A DNA stretch of 64,000 bases from Lachnospiraceae bacterium (lineage in GTDB: Bacteria > Bacillota > Clostridia > Lachnospirales > Lachnospiraceae), in assembly GCA_029053015.1 (NCBI GenBank), contig JAIDHX010000038.1:86808-150807 (forward strand), read 5' to 3'. Positions 8,405-18,200 of the stretch are shown in pieces; positions within the stretch are counted from its first letter, which is position 1; each line of letters opens with the position of its first letter. The notes beneath the pieces were generated by a model that was given only the letters and a program-made list of their open reading frames with translations, ran no database searches and was not told the origin of the DNA. A program made the translations under genes and the position numbers.

Positions 8405-11011
8405 CTAAAACCTGACCACAACCTTAACCATCAGCACTGGGGCACCAAGTTTATTTTTCCTTGATTCCATTTGAAGTTCTGCTGCTTGTCTATCTACTGT
8501 GCCAGTAAATTCATGAAAACTTTGCAATAATTCCGTTCGGCTCTGCTCCAGATTTTCCATATCCTTTTTCAGGGAAATTTTCGCCTTGAAGTTCTTCTCT
8601 TTATCGTACTCTTCATGTACTACCGCAATTTTATCCTCTATCTCCTGAACCCGTATTGTAAAATCATCAAGACGCAATCTACGCCAGTTTTCAATTTTAT
8701 AATCTTCCCACAACAAAAGTTCACTCATATCTTCCTGTCTTTTGTTTAACAGGTATTTCTCCAGTGCATCCACACAAACCCCCGCTTCCGTGACAAAAGG
8801 GCACGGTGACAGATTACTTTCACATACATTTTGCAATAGCTGCACCAATACACTCTCAAGATTTCTGCGAATCCTTAATTGTCTGTCCAATACATACAAA
8901 ACCGGTTCCAACAGTTTTTGCCCATCATAAAACCCTCCAATCAGAAGGTATCCATGCCCCTGCAGTTCAGCCGGTTTTTTCTTCAGTTCATAAAGCATTG
9001 GATATTTCCCGGCAGTATTGCCATTCACACTGTTCCAGTATTCTCTATTCGTAAAATACTCCTGAACATCTTTCATCCGCTGCCTGAAAGCGTTTCTGTG
9101 TTCTTCTTCGTTTGTTTTTGAAAGCATGGATCGGAGTTGTAACGCCCTTACGCCCCTTTTCCGTTCCAATTCTTTCTCCAGCCCGGTAAACTCACGGTTA
9201 AATTCTTTTTTATTGGAACACTGCTGATAAATCTGGAGAATACGCTTTTCAAAGTTCTCCCCACTTTCCAGCAGACCAATAGCCTTATCGGATGCTCCAA
9301 ATACACCCTCGAAAAGCTCAAACTTTTGAGCAAGTATCTCATATACGCGCCTGTCTGCAATGTTCTCCGTATTCAGAAGATTAATAACCATCACATCCTG
9401 TTTCTGACCATATCTGTGGCATCTTCCAATTCGCTGCTCAATTCTTTGTGGATTCCACGGCAAATCATAATTGATGACTGTGTTGCAAAATTGCAGATTC
9501 AATCCTTCCGAACCGGAATCTGTGACCAGCAATATCTGATATTCATCTCGAAATGCTTCTACGATGGCATTCTTGATTTCAATGCTTCTGCCTGCAACAG
9601 GCATATTATAATGACGTGATCTCCATGCCCGATATATGTCTTTTGTTGTCTGATCATTCATATTGCCATTAAACAGAAGTATTTTTTCTCCATATCCGCA
9701 GGCAGACAGTTCATCAAAAAGATATGCCTGTGTTCGCAATGACTCCGTAAAAACAACAGCTTTATTATGTATACCCTGTTCCGACTGCTTTTGAAACGAG
9801 ATAATTAGGGCTTTCTTCAATGCATTCAGCTTGGCATTTTGCCGGATGTTTTCAGCCAAAGAAATAATTCCATCAACTTCATCTATCTCCTTTTGGATAA
9901 ACTCATTGACTTTTTCCCTGTCAAATAATTCTTCCTGTAACGCCTCCTCCGCTTCCTCATAGTCATCATCAAACATATTAAAGAAAGCATCCAGACTTTC
10001 ATCTACACTCTCTACCCTCTGTGTCTGTTGCAACACAATTAGCCTACTCCGTAATACTTTGAAAGTCTCTGCCACCGCTTGGCTGGAAGATGCAAGGAGT
10101 TTACGAATTGCAATTGTTACCAAAGTTCTATTTGAAGCAGGAACTGCATACAATATATCTTTCTTCAGATAATTGTTGACAGCCACATACAAAGCTGCCT
10201 CCTGTGGTGATAGCCGGAAATCTACGGTGATCCCGATTCGGCTGCTAAACTGCAGATAATCAACAACTTCACTGCGAAGTGTACGCTGCACAATCGGACT
10301 CAACTGGAATTTCAATACGTCATATTCTTCATCACGGATATACCGCCTGCTGAACACACGCTTGTCCAGAAATATTTCTGGATCAATAAACTGCACCAGT
10401 CCATACAAATCCCATAAAGAGTTCTGGATAGGGGTAGCTGTAAGCATCAGTTTCGGGATTCCTTTTGTCATCTGCAATATCCGTTCCGCCTGCTTGCTCC
10501 CTGCCTTGTGAACATTGCGCAGCTTATGCGCCTCATCAAATATCACCAGATCCCATTTTACATTGCTGAGAAGTGTGGTATTTCCAGCGGCAAAATTATA
10601 TGATACAATTACAACGCTAAATTCCTTTGAAACCTCTGTATGATAGCTTTCAAGATTCTGCCTGTCCACAATTGCCGCTTCCATAGCAAACTTTTCATAC
10701 AATTCTATCTGCCATTGTCTGCAAAGACTGGAGGGGATAATCAACAGCATTTTCCTGTAACCACTTTTATGTAAAAACCGCATGACCAGACCAGCTTCAA
10801 TAGTCTTTCCCAAGCCAACCTCATCTGCCAGAATTGCCCCACCCAACTTTACCGCTTCCACTGCAAACATGAGTGCTTCAATCTGGTGAGGATTCAAATC
10901 TATTTTATCATTATCAAGGCAGCTGTATGGACTGGAATCCAACTGTTGTCTTTTGATAATTGCGTATTCATTCAAAAGCGTGTGTTCATCCACACAGATT
11001 ACCTCCTTCAA
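8405..11011 (-). CDS. drmD: SNF2-family helicase, DrmD-like
   Basis: An 868-residue SNF2/RapA-type DNA translocase. The N-terminal motor shows ADEVGLGKTIEAG (Walker A, about 62-74) and FDEAHKLRN (about 158-166); the C-terminal motor shows the GSEGLNLQFCNTVINYDLPW and QRIGRCHRYGQ motifs. The last 250 residues form a charged, coiled-coil-like tail. An SNF2 protein (DrmD) together with an N6 methylase is the hallmark of class 1 DISARM, which supports this assignment, although the protein is somewhat short for that family. The start has a GAGGT site at normal distance and lies 4 bp after the stop of the OLD-type gene. It is confidently an SNF2 motor; the DrmD name rests on context. Confidence 0.82.
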   Translation of the reverse strand: MKEVICVDEHTLLNEYAIIKRQQLDSSPYSCLDNDKIDLNPHQIEALMFAVEAVKLGGAILADEVGLGKTIEAGLVMRFLHKSGYRKMLLIIPSSLCRQWQIELYEKFAMEAAIVDRQNLESYHTEVSKEFSVVIVSYNFAAGNTTLLSNVKWDLVIFDEAHKLRNVHKAGSKQAERILQMTKGIPKLMLTATPIQNSLWDLYGLVQFIDPEIFLDKRVFSRRYIRDEEYDVLKFQLSPIVQRTLRSEVVDYLQFSSRIGITVDFRLSPQEAALYVAVNNYLKKDILYAVPASNRTLVTIAIRKLLASSSQAVAETFKVLRSRLIVLQQTQRVESVDESLDAFFNMFDDDYEEAEEALQEELFDREKVNEFIQKEIDEVDGIISLAENIRQNAKLNALKKALIISFQKQSEQGIHNKAVVFTESLRTQAYLFDELSACGYGEKILLFNGNMNDQTTKDIYRAWRSRHYNMPVAGRSIEIKNAIVEAFRDEYQILLVTDSGSEGLNLQFCNTVINYDLPWNPQRIEQRIGRCHRYGQKQDVMVINLLNTENIADRRVYEILAQKFELFEGVFGASDKAIGLLESGENFEKRILQIYQQCSNKKEFNREFTGLEKELERKRGVRALQLRSMLSKTNEEEHRNAFRQRMKDVQEYFTNREYWNSVNGNTAGKYPMLYELKKKPAELQGHGYLLIGGFYDGQKLLEPVLYVLDRQLRIRRNLESVLVQLLQNVCESNLSPCPFVTEAGVCVDALEKYLLNKRQEDMSELLLWEDYKIENWRRLRLDDFTIRVQEIEDKIAVVHEEYDKEKNFKAKISLKKDMENLEQSRTELLQSFHEFTGTVDRQAAELQMESRKNKLGAPVLMVKVVVRF

Positions 11012-11015
11012 TTCC

Positions 11016-12815
11016 TCATTTAATATCTTCCAATATATCCTTCACAATTTTAAAGATATCCCGGAAATTTTCAAACTCCTCTTTTTCGAGCGTTGGAACA
11101 ACAGTATATGCAAAATCAACTTTTGTATTATCTTTTATCCTAGCATAATACCATTCGCCAACATCAGGAACATTGAGCTCTACCGGTATGCCATTACATA
11201 AAAAAGTATTTGTAAACGGCTCAAATTCCAGTTTTTTACCATTTACCTCTTTTTGTAAACTATCCTGTCCAAACAGATATTCAATAGAAAGATTCTTAAT
11301 CTTCTCTATCTTTTTGAGCATATCATTATTTGCTGGAATTACAAAGGCATATCCTTTTTTATTTTTATGGATTTTCCATGGATTTTCTTTTTCCGTGCCA
11401 TAGTTTCCATCTAACTTAAACGCTTTTAATCCTGCATCGTCATTGTCAAATAGCCCTATTACGACTTTTGAAGAATCAAATCTCCAAGCACAAAGAGTAT
11501 TTTTTAAAATTCCGGCACCTGCGATTGCATTTTCTTCTTGATCATCAAGCAAATTGCAACTCTTTATATCAAATGGACATTCATAGTCATACAATTTCTC
11601 CCATGCAACTGATAAAATCTTAGCATCTGTCTTTCCTTCTGTTAATAAAACCGGTTTTTTAGAAATTTCCAACTCTGCTTCTAAATCTTTGATTTTATCT
11701 TTGATTTTTGCATTCTCTTCAATGATATTTTTATACTCATCATATTGTCGCTGCAATATTCGTATATATCCGAGTTCTTCTTCTAAGGATGGAAGCTGCT
11801 CTGCATGTTCAAAATCTAAAATCTTAGTCTCATATAATACCTTAAAACATCTGTATCCCCTTCCTTTGTTTCTATGCCCCAAATCTATAAATGCCGGAGA
11901 ATGTGTCGTCAACAAAATTAAACTGTTTCTGGCATATACTCTGTAAAAATCTTCTGCCATTTCTCGAGCCATATTAAATTCTAAAGAATTTTCGGGTTCC
12001 TCAAACCCCCATACAAAATTTTCACTGGCATTTTGAGCTATATAATTTAAAATACTTGGTATATATCTAACTCTAATACCGTCACCTCTATTTTCCAACG
12101 AAACAGTACCGTCTGCCATCCTTGTAATAATATGCAACGTCTTATATAATTCATCTACTTCTGTTGGCGTAGCTATCATTGAATCAACATTTGTTGCTTT
12201 CTTGAATTCATCACTTAGCTCTTTCGTAGCTACAACAACATTTTCATATAATGTCGAGAGAGATGATGTAAGTTGCTCATTGCCGGATAATTTCTTTGAA
12301 TAAACTATATTTTGCAGCTTCTTCAACATTTCGTTAAACAATCTCTGATCCTTGATTGCCGGTACATAAATGTATCTTATATTATTTAAAAATCGGGTAA
12401 GTGATGCTCTGCTTCTCGCATTATAGACTTGACCTTGCTTTTTCAGTTGCATTTCTATGTCATCTGTCATCTGTGGCAATTCATCATCTCTATTCCATTT
12501 TTTTGATACTGTAAAGCTGTCAGGCAGCGTTTTTTCAAACTGCTTACCACGCCTAAAAGTGATTTTAATTTGTATAAACTGCTTGCCTTTAACCGTTTCT
12601 CTGCGCACTTCTTCTAATCGTTGTAAGTTGTAATTTTCTTTAAAATTATAGTCTCCATCATATACAATATGGTTATTGAAAAACAGATTAAGCGCTTTCA
12701 ATACATTTGATTTTCCTGCATCATTTTTTCCCGAAAAAACATTAATATCATTAATATTAGCAATCGTTACTCTATAAATAGATCTAAAATATTGTATTTC
12801 TATTTTTTCAATCAT
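11016..12815 (-). CDS. OLD-type ATPase with TOPRIM nuclease domain
   Basis: A 599-residue protein starting MIEKIEIQYFRSI, chosen because GGGGGA lies about 9 nt upstream; an earlier in-frame ATG at 12893 would overlap the previous gene and add an unrelated tail. The ABC-type ATPase has Walker A SGKNDAGKSNV (about 28-38), Walker B region FEEPENSLEF (about 271-280) and the H-loop LTTHSPAF. A coiled coil (about 350-385) leads to a TOPRIM-like domain with LLTEGKTDAK (about 390-399) and GLFDNDDAG (about 454-462), the Glu and Asp-x-Asp metal sites of OLD nucleases. Such proteins nick or cut DNA in several phage-defence systems. It sits inside the DISARM operon between the 5mC methylase and the SNF2 gene. 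Its coding sequence is clearly AT-rich relative to its neighbours, suggesting a separate origin. Confidence 0.83.
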   Translation of the reverse strand: MIEKIEIQYFRSIYRVTIANINDINVFSGKNDAGKSNVLKALNLFFNNHIVYDGDYNFKENYNLQRLEEVRRETVKGKQFIQIKITFRRGKQFEKTLPDSFTVSKKWNRDDELPQMTDDIEMQLKKQGQVYNARSRASLTRFLNNIRYIYVPAIKDQRLFNEMLKKLQNIVYSKKLSGNEQLTSSLSTLYENVVVATKELSDEFKKATNVDSMIATPTEVDELYKTLHIITRMADGTVSLENRGDGIRVRYIPSILNYIAQNASENFVWGFEEPENSLEFNMAREMAEDFYRVYARNSLILLTTHSPAFIDLGHRNKGRGYRCFKVLYETKILDFEHAEQLPSLEEELGYIRILQRQYDEYKNIIEENAKIKDKIKDLEAELEISKKPVLLTEGKTDAKILSVAWEKLYDYECPFDIKSCNLLDDQEENAIAGAGILKNTLCAWRFDSSKVVIGLFDNDDAGLKAFKLDGNYGTEKENPWKIHKNKKGYAFVIPANNDMLKKIEKIKNLSIEYLFGQDSLQKEVNGKKLEFEPFTNTFLCNGIPVELNVPDVGEWYYARIKDNTKVDFAYTVVPTLEKEEFENFRDIFKIVKDILEDIK

Positions 12816-12885
12816 TAATCTTGTCCCCCATACCTGTATTGTACAATTGTATATTAAATATTTCTTTACAATTATTTTTCCAAAC

Positions 12886-14220
12886 TTATGCAATAATGCT
12901 GTTTTTCGACTGCATATCTTTTGTTACGGATGCCTCCGCTTTCTGAGTTTCTATCATCTTGCGAATCGCTTCCGCAATCCTTCTTGCCATTATTGGTGGA
13001 ACAGCATTCCCAATCTGTACATACTGTGACGTGCGATTTCCTTCAAAATAATAGCTATGTGGAGATGTCTGCAGTCTGGCAGCCTCCCGCCCCGAAATAG
13101 AACGGCACTGATTTATATCCGGATGAATAAAATAATGGCCATCTTTTGAAAGATGCGCCAACACAGTATGACAGCTTGTGCAATCACCCTCAACAACTTT
13201 AAAACGATCAATAAACGATGTCTGGTTCCTGTGCGTTTTCAATTCATCCGGTAGTTCTGAGTATTTCAACCGCCGATGATTATTATTCCATGCCTCTATC
13301 GCCCGACGATATATCTCTACATCTCGTGGAGTATTATTTCTTGCCACATGGTGGGTAAGAACGTCATTGCGTGTACGAAGCTGATTGTCTTTGACATACC
13401 GACTTGCCTGTGCACAGGGAACCCTATATGTAAATTCCTGCTCTCCCCGTTCAAGCACAGGCAAATCAGAAAGCAAATCATTTACTAATGCTTTACTCTG
13501 AAGTTTCTCAAAAACAGGGTAATGATAATTTGTTCCCTTTCTCCATCCAATAATAATCAGACGTTTACGATTTTGGAGAACTCCAAAATCCACTGCATTC
13601 TGTTCATGACATTCAATCACATATCCAACACGGCGAAGCTGTGCCTGCAAATTTTTGAAAGATGCACCTTTTCTTGCTGTCTTTAACCCCTCTACATTTT
13701 CAAAAACAAATATATCTGGCTGATATTTTTTTAGAAAGCGCGCATACATCTTGTACAGTTCATTCCGTGGATCGTCACTCATAGGAACCAGCATATGGCT
13801 GCTCTGTGCGCGACCTACAAGTGAATACGCTTGGCATGGAGGACCTCCAACTATTACATTTACCTTTTTAACATTATCCTCCTGCATAATGTCATCAATT
13901 TGCCTGAATATCCCGGCAATATTTTCCGGCGACATCTCCGCATTTATGATTGTCTTTGTCACCTCATCAGGAATATACTGAAAAAGCTTTTCTCTGGTGA
14001 TATTACCTCTTTCATATTCATAATACCAACGCATCAAAGGCTTATGTTTCTTCATGTAATGATATGCCGCCCTCGTCTCTAAAGTTGCTGCTGCCATAGC
14101 ATTCATCTCAATATGTGCTATCGGATTGAAGCCTGCCTGGATAAATCCTTCGGACAGACCACCTGCACCTGCAAACAAATCTATAAAATTTACTGTCGAT
14201 CCGGACTCATCCACAAACAT
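12886..14220 (-). CDS. drmMII: Cytosine-5 DNA methyltransferase, DrmMII-like
   Basis: A 444-residue C5-cytosine methyltransferase with motif I FIDLFAGAGGLSEGF (about 12-26), the catalytic PPCQ loop GGPPCQAYS (about 125-133), FENVEG (about 173-178), the QNRKRL motif VIII and YVQIGNAVPP (motif X). A target recognition region lies between motifs VIII and X. The insert between motifs I and IV (about 50-120) is longer than in simple type II enzymes. A 5mC methylase of this type (DrmMII) marks host DNA in class 2 DISARM. Here it is the second gene of the operon, 20 bp after the small HTH gene, and coexists with an SNF2 and a second methylase more typical of class 1. Confidence 0.87.
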   Translation of the reverse strand: MFVDESGSTVNFIDLFAGAGGLSEGFIQAGFNPIAHIEMNAMAAATLETRAAYHYMKKHKPLMRWYYEYERGNITREKLFQYIPDEVTKTIINAEMSPENIAGIFRQIDDIMQEDNVKKVNVIVGGPPCQAYSLVGRAQSSHMLVPMSDDPRNELYKMYARFLKKYQPDIFVFENVEGLKTARKGASFKNLQAQLRRVGYVIECHEQNAVDFGVLQNRKRLIIIGWRKGTNYHYPVFEKLQSKALVNDLLSDLPVLERGEQEFTYRVPCAQASRYVKDNQLRTRNDVLTHHVARNNTPRDVEIYRRAIEAWNNNHRRLKYSELPDELKTHRNQTSFIDRFKVVEGDCTSCHTVLAHLSKDGHYFIHPDINQCRSISGREAARLQTSPHSYYFEGNRTSQYVQIGNAVPPIMARRIAEAIRKMIETQKAEASVTKDMQSKNSIIA

Positions 14221-14240
14221 ATCTGCCCTGTTCCTTTCTT

Positions 14241-14405
14241 TTATTTCTTTCGCAAATCTTTGGGCTTTTCAGCATTTTCTGGAATCAACCACAAATTTCC
14301 TTTCTTAATAGCTCCCGGAATGCGATCTTCATTGCAGTATATTGTTACCATACGACTTGAAATGCCCCATTTTTCTCCAGCTTCCTTAACAGTCAAATAG
14401 TCCAT
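14241..14405 (-). CDS. Small HTH (MerR/excisionase-like) DNA-binding protein
   Basis: A 54-residue protein starting MDYLTVKEAGEKWGISSRMV, with GGGAGG 7 nt upstream of the chosen ATG. The pattern YLTVKEAGEKWGISSRMVTxY, followed by a short wing with IPGAIKKGNLWLIP, is the winged HTH found in excisionase-like and MerR-type DNA-binding proteins. It is the first gene of the defence operon and has no effector domain. A dyad that overlaps the operon promoter (14437-14459) is a natural binding site, so it could autoregulate the operon; that is inference. Similar short HTH proteins are often found at the head of restriction and defence operons. Confidence 0.75.
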   Translation of the reverse strand: MDYLTVKEAGEKWGISSRMVTIYCNEDRIPGAIKKGNLWLIPENAEKPKDLRKK

Positions 14406-14436
14406 CTCCAAACCTCCCTGCAAAACTATTTACATC

Positions 14437-14469
14437 CGAGATTATATTACAAAATCTCGAAATATTCAA
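14437..14469 (-). promoter_or_regulatory. Defence-operon promoter with overlapping operator dyad
   Basis: On the minus strand TTGAAT (14464-14469) and TATAAT (14441-14446) are separated by exactly 17 bp. A perfect 6-bp dyad, CGAGAT and ATCTCG (14437-14442 and 14454-14459), surrounds the -10 element and spacer. It lies about 35 bp before the small HTH gene, the first gene of the DISARM-type operon. A bound repressor would block polymerase. Confidence 0.65.
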
Positions 14470-14499
14470 GTTTTGGAAATATAGAAAAATTGATATACT

Positions 14500-15085
14500 T
14501 TTATTGGAACTTTTATAAATACACTGGGCTTGAGATATTCATCAAATCTCCAGCAATGGCATCAAATTCCAAAGATACTTTCTATATCTCATTATTCTAT
14601 TCTTCCGACAGTAAATGGGCGGATTACATTTTCCGCTACATTGTTGGAAAGAGCACATCCTCCATCAAGAAGATAATTCTCCATATATGGTTTCTAATTC
14701 TGGGCATAGAGCACTACTTTACCAAGCGCAGACCCTTTTTAAGTGTTTTTGAAGTCTATCCGGCACCAAAATTTCGTCTCAGATGTCCTCAGCATCCGAC
14801 ACGGGTAATGTCTTTGAGCTTATTATACCCGGAGTATCCATCGGAATGGACATATCCTTTAAAGTCCTTCAGACAAGCGGCGGCATGATCACCATTTCTG
14901 GATAGCCGATAGTCATAAAGGATGATTGGTTCTTTACCATCGTTACCACTCCGGCACAGTCACATGTAAGATTTTGTCTGTGGCTTTTTATCTTCTTCTT
15001 TTAAGCCTTGGACAGGAGTCTCATCACAATGAATGATATCCCGTTCCATTCGTTTCTCCCGAAAGTGATATACAGCCGACAAACA
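14500..15085 (-). pseudogene. IS66-family transposase (TnpC) remnant
   Basis: Minus-strand translation gives a degraded but recognisable IS66 TnpC segment: REKRMERDIIHCDETPVQ, then KPQTKSYM, PIILYDYRLSRNGDHA, KGYVHSDGYSGYNKL, GHLRRNF, and after a frame change NYLLDGGCALSNNVAENVIR. The HxDETPVQ and DGYxGYN stretches are diagnostic for IS66. Several in-frame stops (for example TGA in place of the Trp codons after SYM and VGC) and frameshifts show that it is dead. Neither inverted repeats nor the tnpA/tnpB partners were seen. It fills the gap between the DISARM operon and the large helicase gene, consistent with an island edge built by transposition. The rest of 14.47-15.25 kb shows no other gene. 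Confidence 0.75.
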
Positions 15086-15246
15086 TTTTTTCAATCTTTT
15101 ACCTCGTTTCTATCTAGCAATTTTAGTAAGTCTTATTACTGTAAGAAATCTTTTTTTCACGGCACATGCTAGTTTAAATAATTCTATTCCTCATTTTTGT
15201 TTGCACTTCACTTATCACATGTTTATTAAAAACATACAATATTTCT

Positions 15247-18200
15247 TTAATACCCCCGCACCCCCTTAAAATACCGTATCAATATCTCCTTAATATAATT
15301 ATACCGCCTCGCATATGTATTCTCGATGCGTATCAGTTCAAATCCGTGCTCGCGGCATATCTCAGCTTTCTTCCTGTCGCGCTCGATGACGACGCTGTCC
15401 TCTGCGTGCTCCCTGCCGTCCAGTTCGATGGCGAGGATGGGGATTTCGTTTTTGTGGTAGTCGCGCTCGTAGACGACAAAATCGAAGCGTCCCGTGTAGA
15501 ACAAATCGTTGTAGCGGGTGTTGTTGTTAAATACATGGGCGATGCTGACTTCTTTCTGTACAACGCACTTTTTGTTGGTGTTTAGGACATTGTCAAGCGC
15601 GTGGTTCAGGTTGGTCAGAAAAGCGGCTTCCGTCTCTGTGCTGTAAGGCTTGATGCCGAGGGCACGCGAAGTGTTTACCTGTGGTGTGACTTGGGAAGTG
15701 CCGTTGCTTTGTACATACTGCACCAGTTCATAGAGGTCGTCCCGCTCGTCCGTGTGCAGCCGCTCCAGTTCCTTTTTGCTGGAAAAAATAATAAGCTGAT
15801 TTTTAGCGCGGGAGGTCGCCACGTTGATAAGCTCTTTATTGTTCTTCAGCCAGCCATAGGTGCCCGTTCCCGTCTTGTCGGTGAGCGCCAGTGAAAAGAG
15901 AATCACGTCCTTTTCATCGCCCTGAAAAGCATGCACCGTACCGCAGGACACATTGCCAATTTCATTCTTTTTCAGCATATCATTGATGTAATCCTTCTGG
16001 TTGACGAAGGGCGTGATAACGCCGATGCGTTTGTCCGCGTTCTGCACGGCAAACCGCAGAATTTCCTCCGCCTCTCTGGGCGCAGTATTTCTGTAGTAGG
16101 TATGGTCGTCCGGAATATCCGTGAAAATAAGCGGCTGCGGTTCTTCATTTTGGCTTTTTATCACCAGCTTATTGTTGTAATATTTTCGGTTGTTAAACTC
16201 TATAATCTTTCTGTGGCAGCGGTAATGATGGCTCAGCAGAATTTCCCCACTCACTGCGTCACACGCCAAATAGGTTTTGTAAATGGAATTTTGAACATAG
16301 TCATACTCTTCCGTCACACCGTACTGCTTCCGCAGCTTTGCATTGTCCGCAGCGTCCAGCAGGATAACCGGACTGAGCTGCTGCGGGTCGCCCACCAGCA
16401 TAAGGTTTCTGCCCCGGATAATCGGCACCAGAGAAACCGCAATATTTCCCTGACTTGCCTCATCCATAATCACCATGTCAAAATAGGTCTCCGGCTGTCC
16501 GATTTTGTGCGCGGAAACAGACGTGGTCGCCACGATGGGGAATATCCTCTGAAACTTCTTTACATTCTCCGGCTTCTTCAGATAATCGTTAAATTCCTTC
16601 ACCCTGACTTCCTTACTGTCACTGTCCTGCGCTTCCATGCAGATAATTTTCAGCAAATCCTCGTTTTTCGGTTCCTTCAGGCGCTGTATGTATTTTGCCG
16701 AGGTATAATATAAATACTGCTTAAATTCCTCCTCATCCTCCAGCACCAGCTTCAGCGCTTCCTCATCCGTAATTTCCCCGATTTGCGCCAGTTTTTCATT
16801 CACTTCTGCGAGCTGTACGCCCTGCAGGGAGGTCTGGAAGGTGAGATGCCTGTTGGTCCTCATCAGCTTTTCAATTGCTTCCTTCTTTTCCAAAAGCTCC
16901 AGTTTCTCCTCATGACGGCGCAGCAACTCTGTCAGTTTTTTCGTTCTGACAGACCTGTCATTTTTATTGCGTTTTAAGGTTCTGTCAAAGATATTGAGCT
17001 TTTTTGTCCTTTCATACAACTCCTTCATATAATCCAGCGCTTCCGCGACTTTCTCGTCGCTGCCCAGCCGGATAATGGGAAACGCCACGTTTTCCCTGCC
17101 CCGGTAAGGAATCTTGCTGAGCGTAGCAAACACGCCGTCTATCGGATGGTTATTGTAAGATGCAAACAACACGGTTTTTTCATTGAAAAAGGCTGTCATA
17201 ATAGTATTGACAATAGTGTTGGTTTTTCCGGTGCCGGGCGGTCCCTGTATATAGGCAAGCGGGTATTTTATGGCGTTATGAATCGCAAGAAGCTGATCCA
17301 AATTGATTTTTTTATTCAGCAAAACGGTGGGATAATCCTTCGTCCGGATAACAGGCTTCAACAGATTTCCGAAAAATGCATGGATCGGGATACTTACTTT
17401 ATCCTCGTCGTACATCTTGTGGATTGCCTCGTATTCATGGTGTAAATCCAACAGCATATCCCTTCCGATGGCAATCATGTACGGCATATCGTCCACACCG
17501 CTTATCTGCCGATTGCTTTGGGTAATTTTATCCTTGATTTTTTCTGCATTTTCCTCGAAATGCTCCAGCAGCGCATAATCCTCCGCATCCAAAAACCGCC
17601 GAATGCTCTGCTTGTTTCCGTTTATGGTAAACTCGGTGTTAATGCTGATTTCTTCCTCCTGCCGGAGTGTCCTGTTCTTCACGTCCAGTCTGAGCAGGCG
17701 GTATGCCAGCACATACAAGCCCTGTCTGGTGTGAACGCTCATCACATTCAGCGCCAACTGTTTTATTCTTGTGCTGAATACTTTTTTCGCCCCATACTGG
17801 AAATTGGTTACAATTTCCTTAAACTGCTCCGGACTCAAATCGTATTTTCCCGCCCGCACACAGTCCCCGTCAAACTTGCTTATCAGCGCATACTCTGTTT
17901 GATAGGGCGTAGTGTCCAGCTTGTTGCAGTCCACAAGATAATTGAGTATTTTCAAATTTGCAGCATGGTGAAACAGGGATTGGTATTTGATGGGATTTTG
18001 CTGAATATCGTTTTTCAGTCTGATATCCGTTTTGAAGTAAGAGCCGTCGATGACGGACGACGACAAGATGGAATCAACGTAGATTTTTAACTCCTGCGTG
18101 GTATATTTAGACAGATGAAGTCCTTCCACCTTCATGGACTTTTCGATGGGGTTGATGCTGATAATTCCTACCCAGTATTTTGTGATTTCCTCTTTTCCGT

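Noticed and set aside
12815..12893. Upstream ATG (12893) as start of the OLD-type protein
   Set aside because: It would overlap the methyltransferase gene and add 26 residues without family similarity; the ATG at 12815 has a GGGGGA site.
14490..14888. 132-aa plus-strand ORF
   Set aside because: The opposite strand encodes recognisable IS66 TnpC fragments over the same bases; the plus-strand frame has no ribosome site or family features.
15346..18090. Several long plus-strand ORFs (up to 260 aa) over the large helicase
   Set aside because: They lie antisense to a well-supported helicase and result from its codon use; no motifs or start sites.
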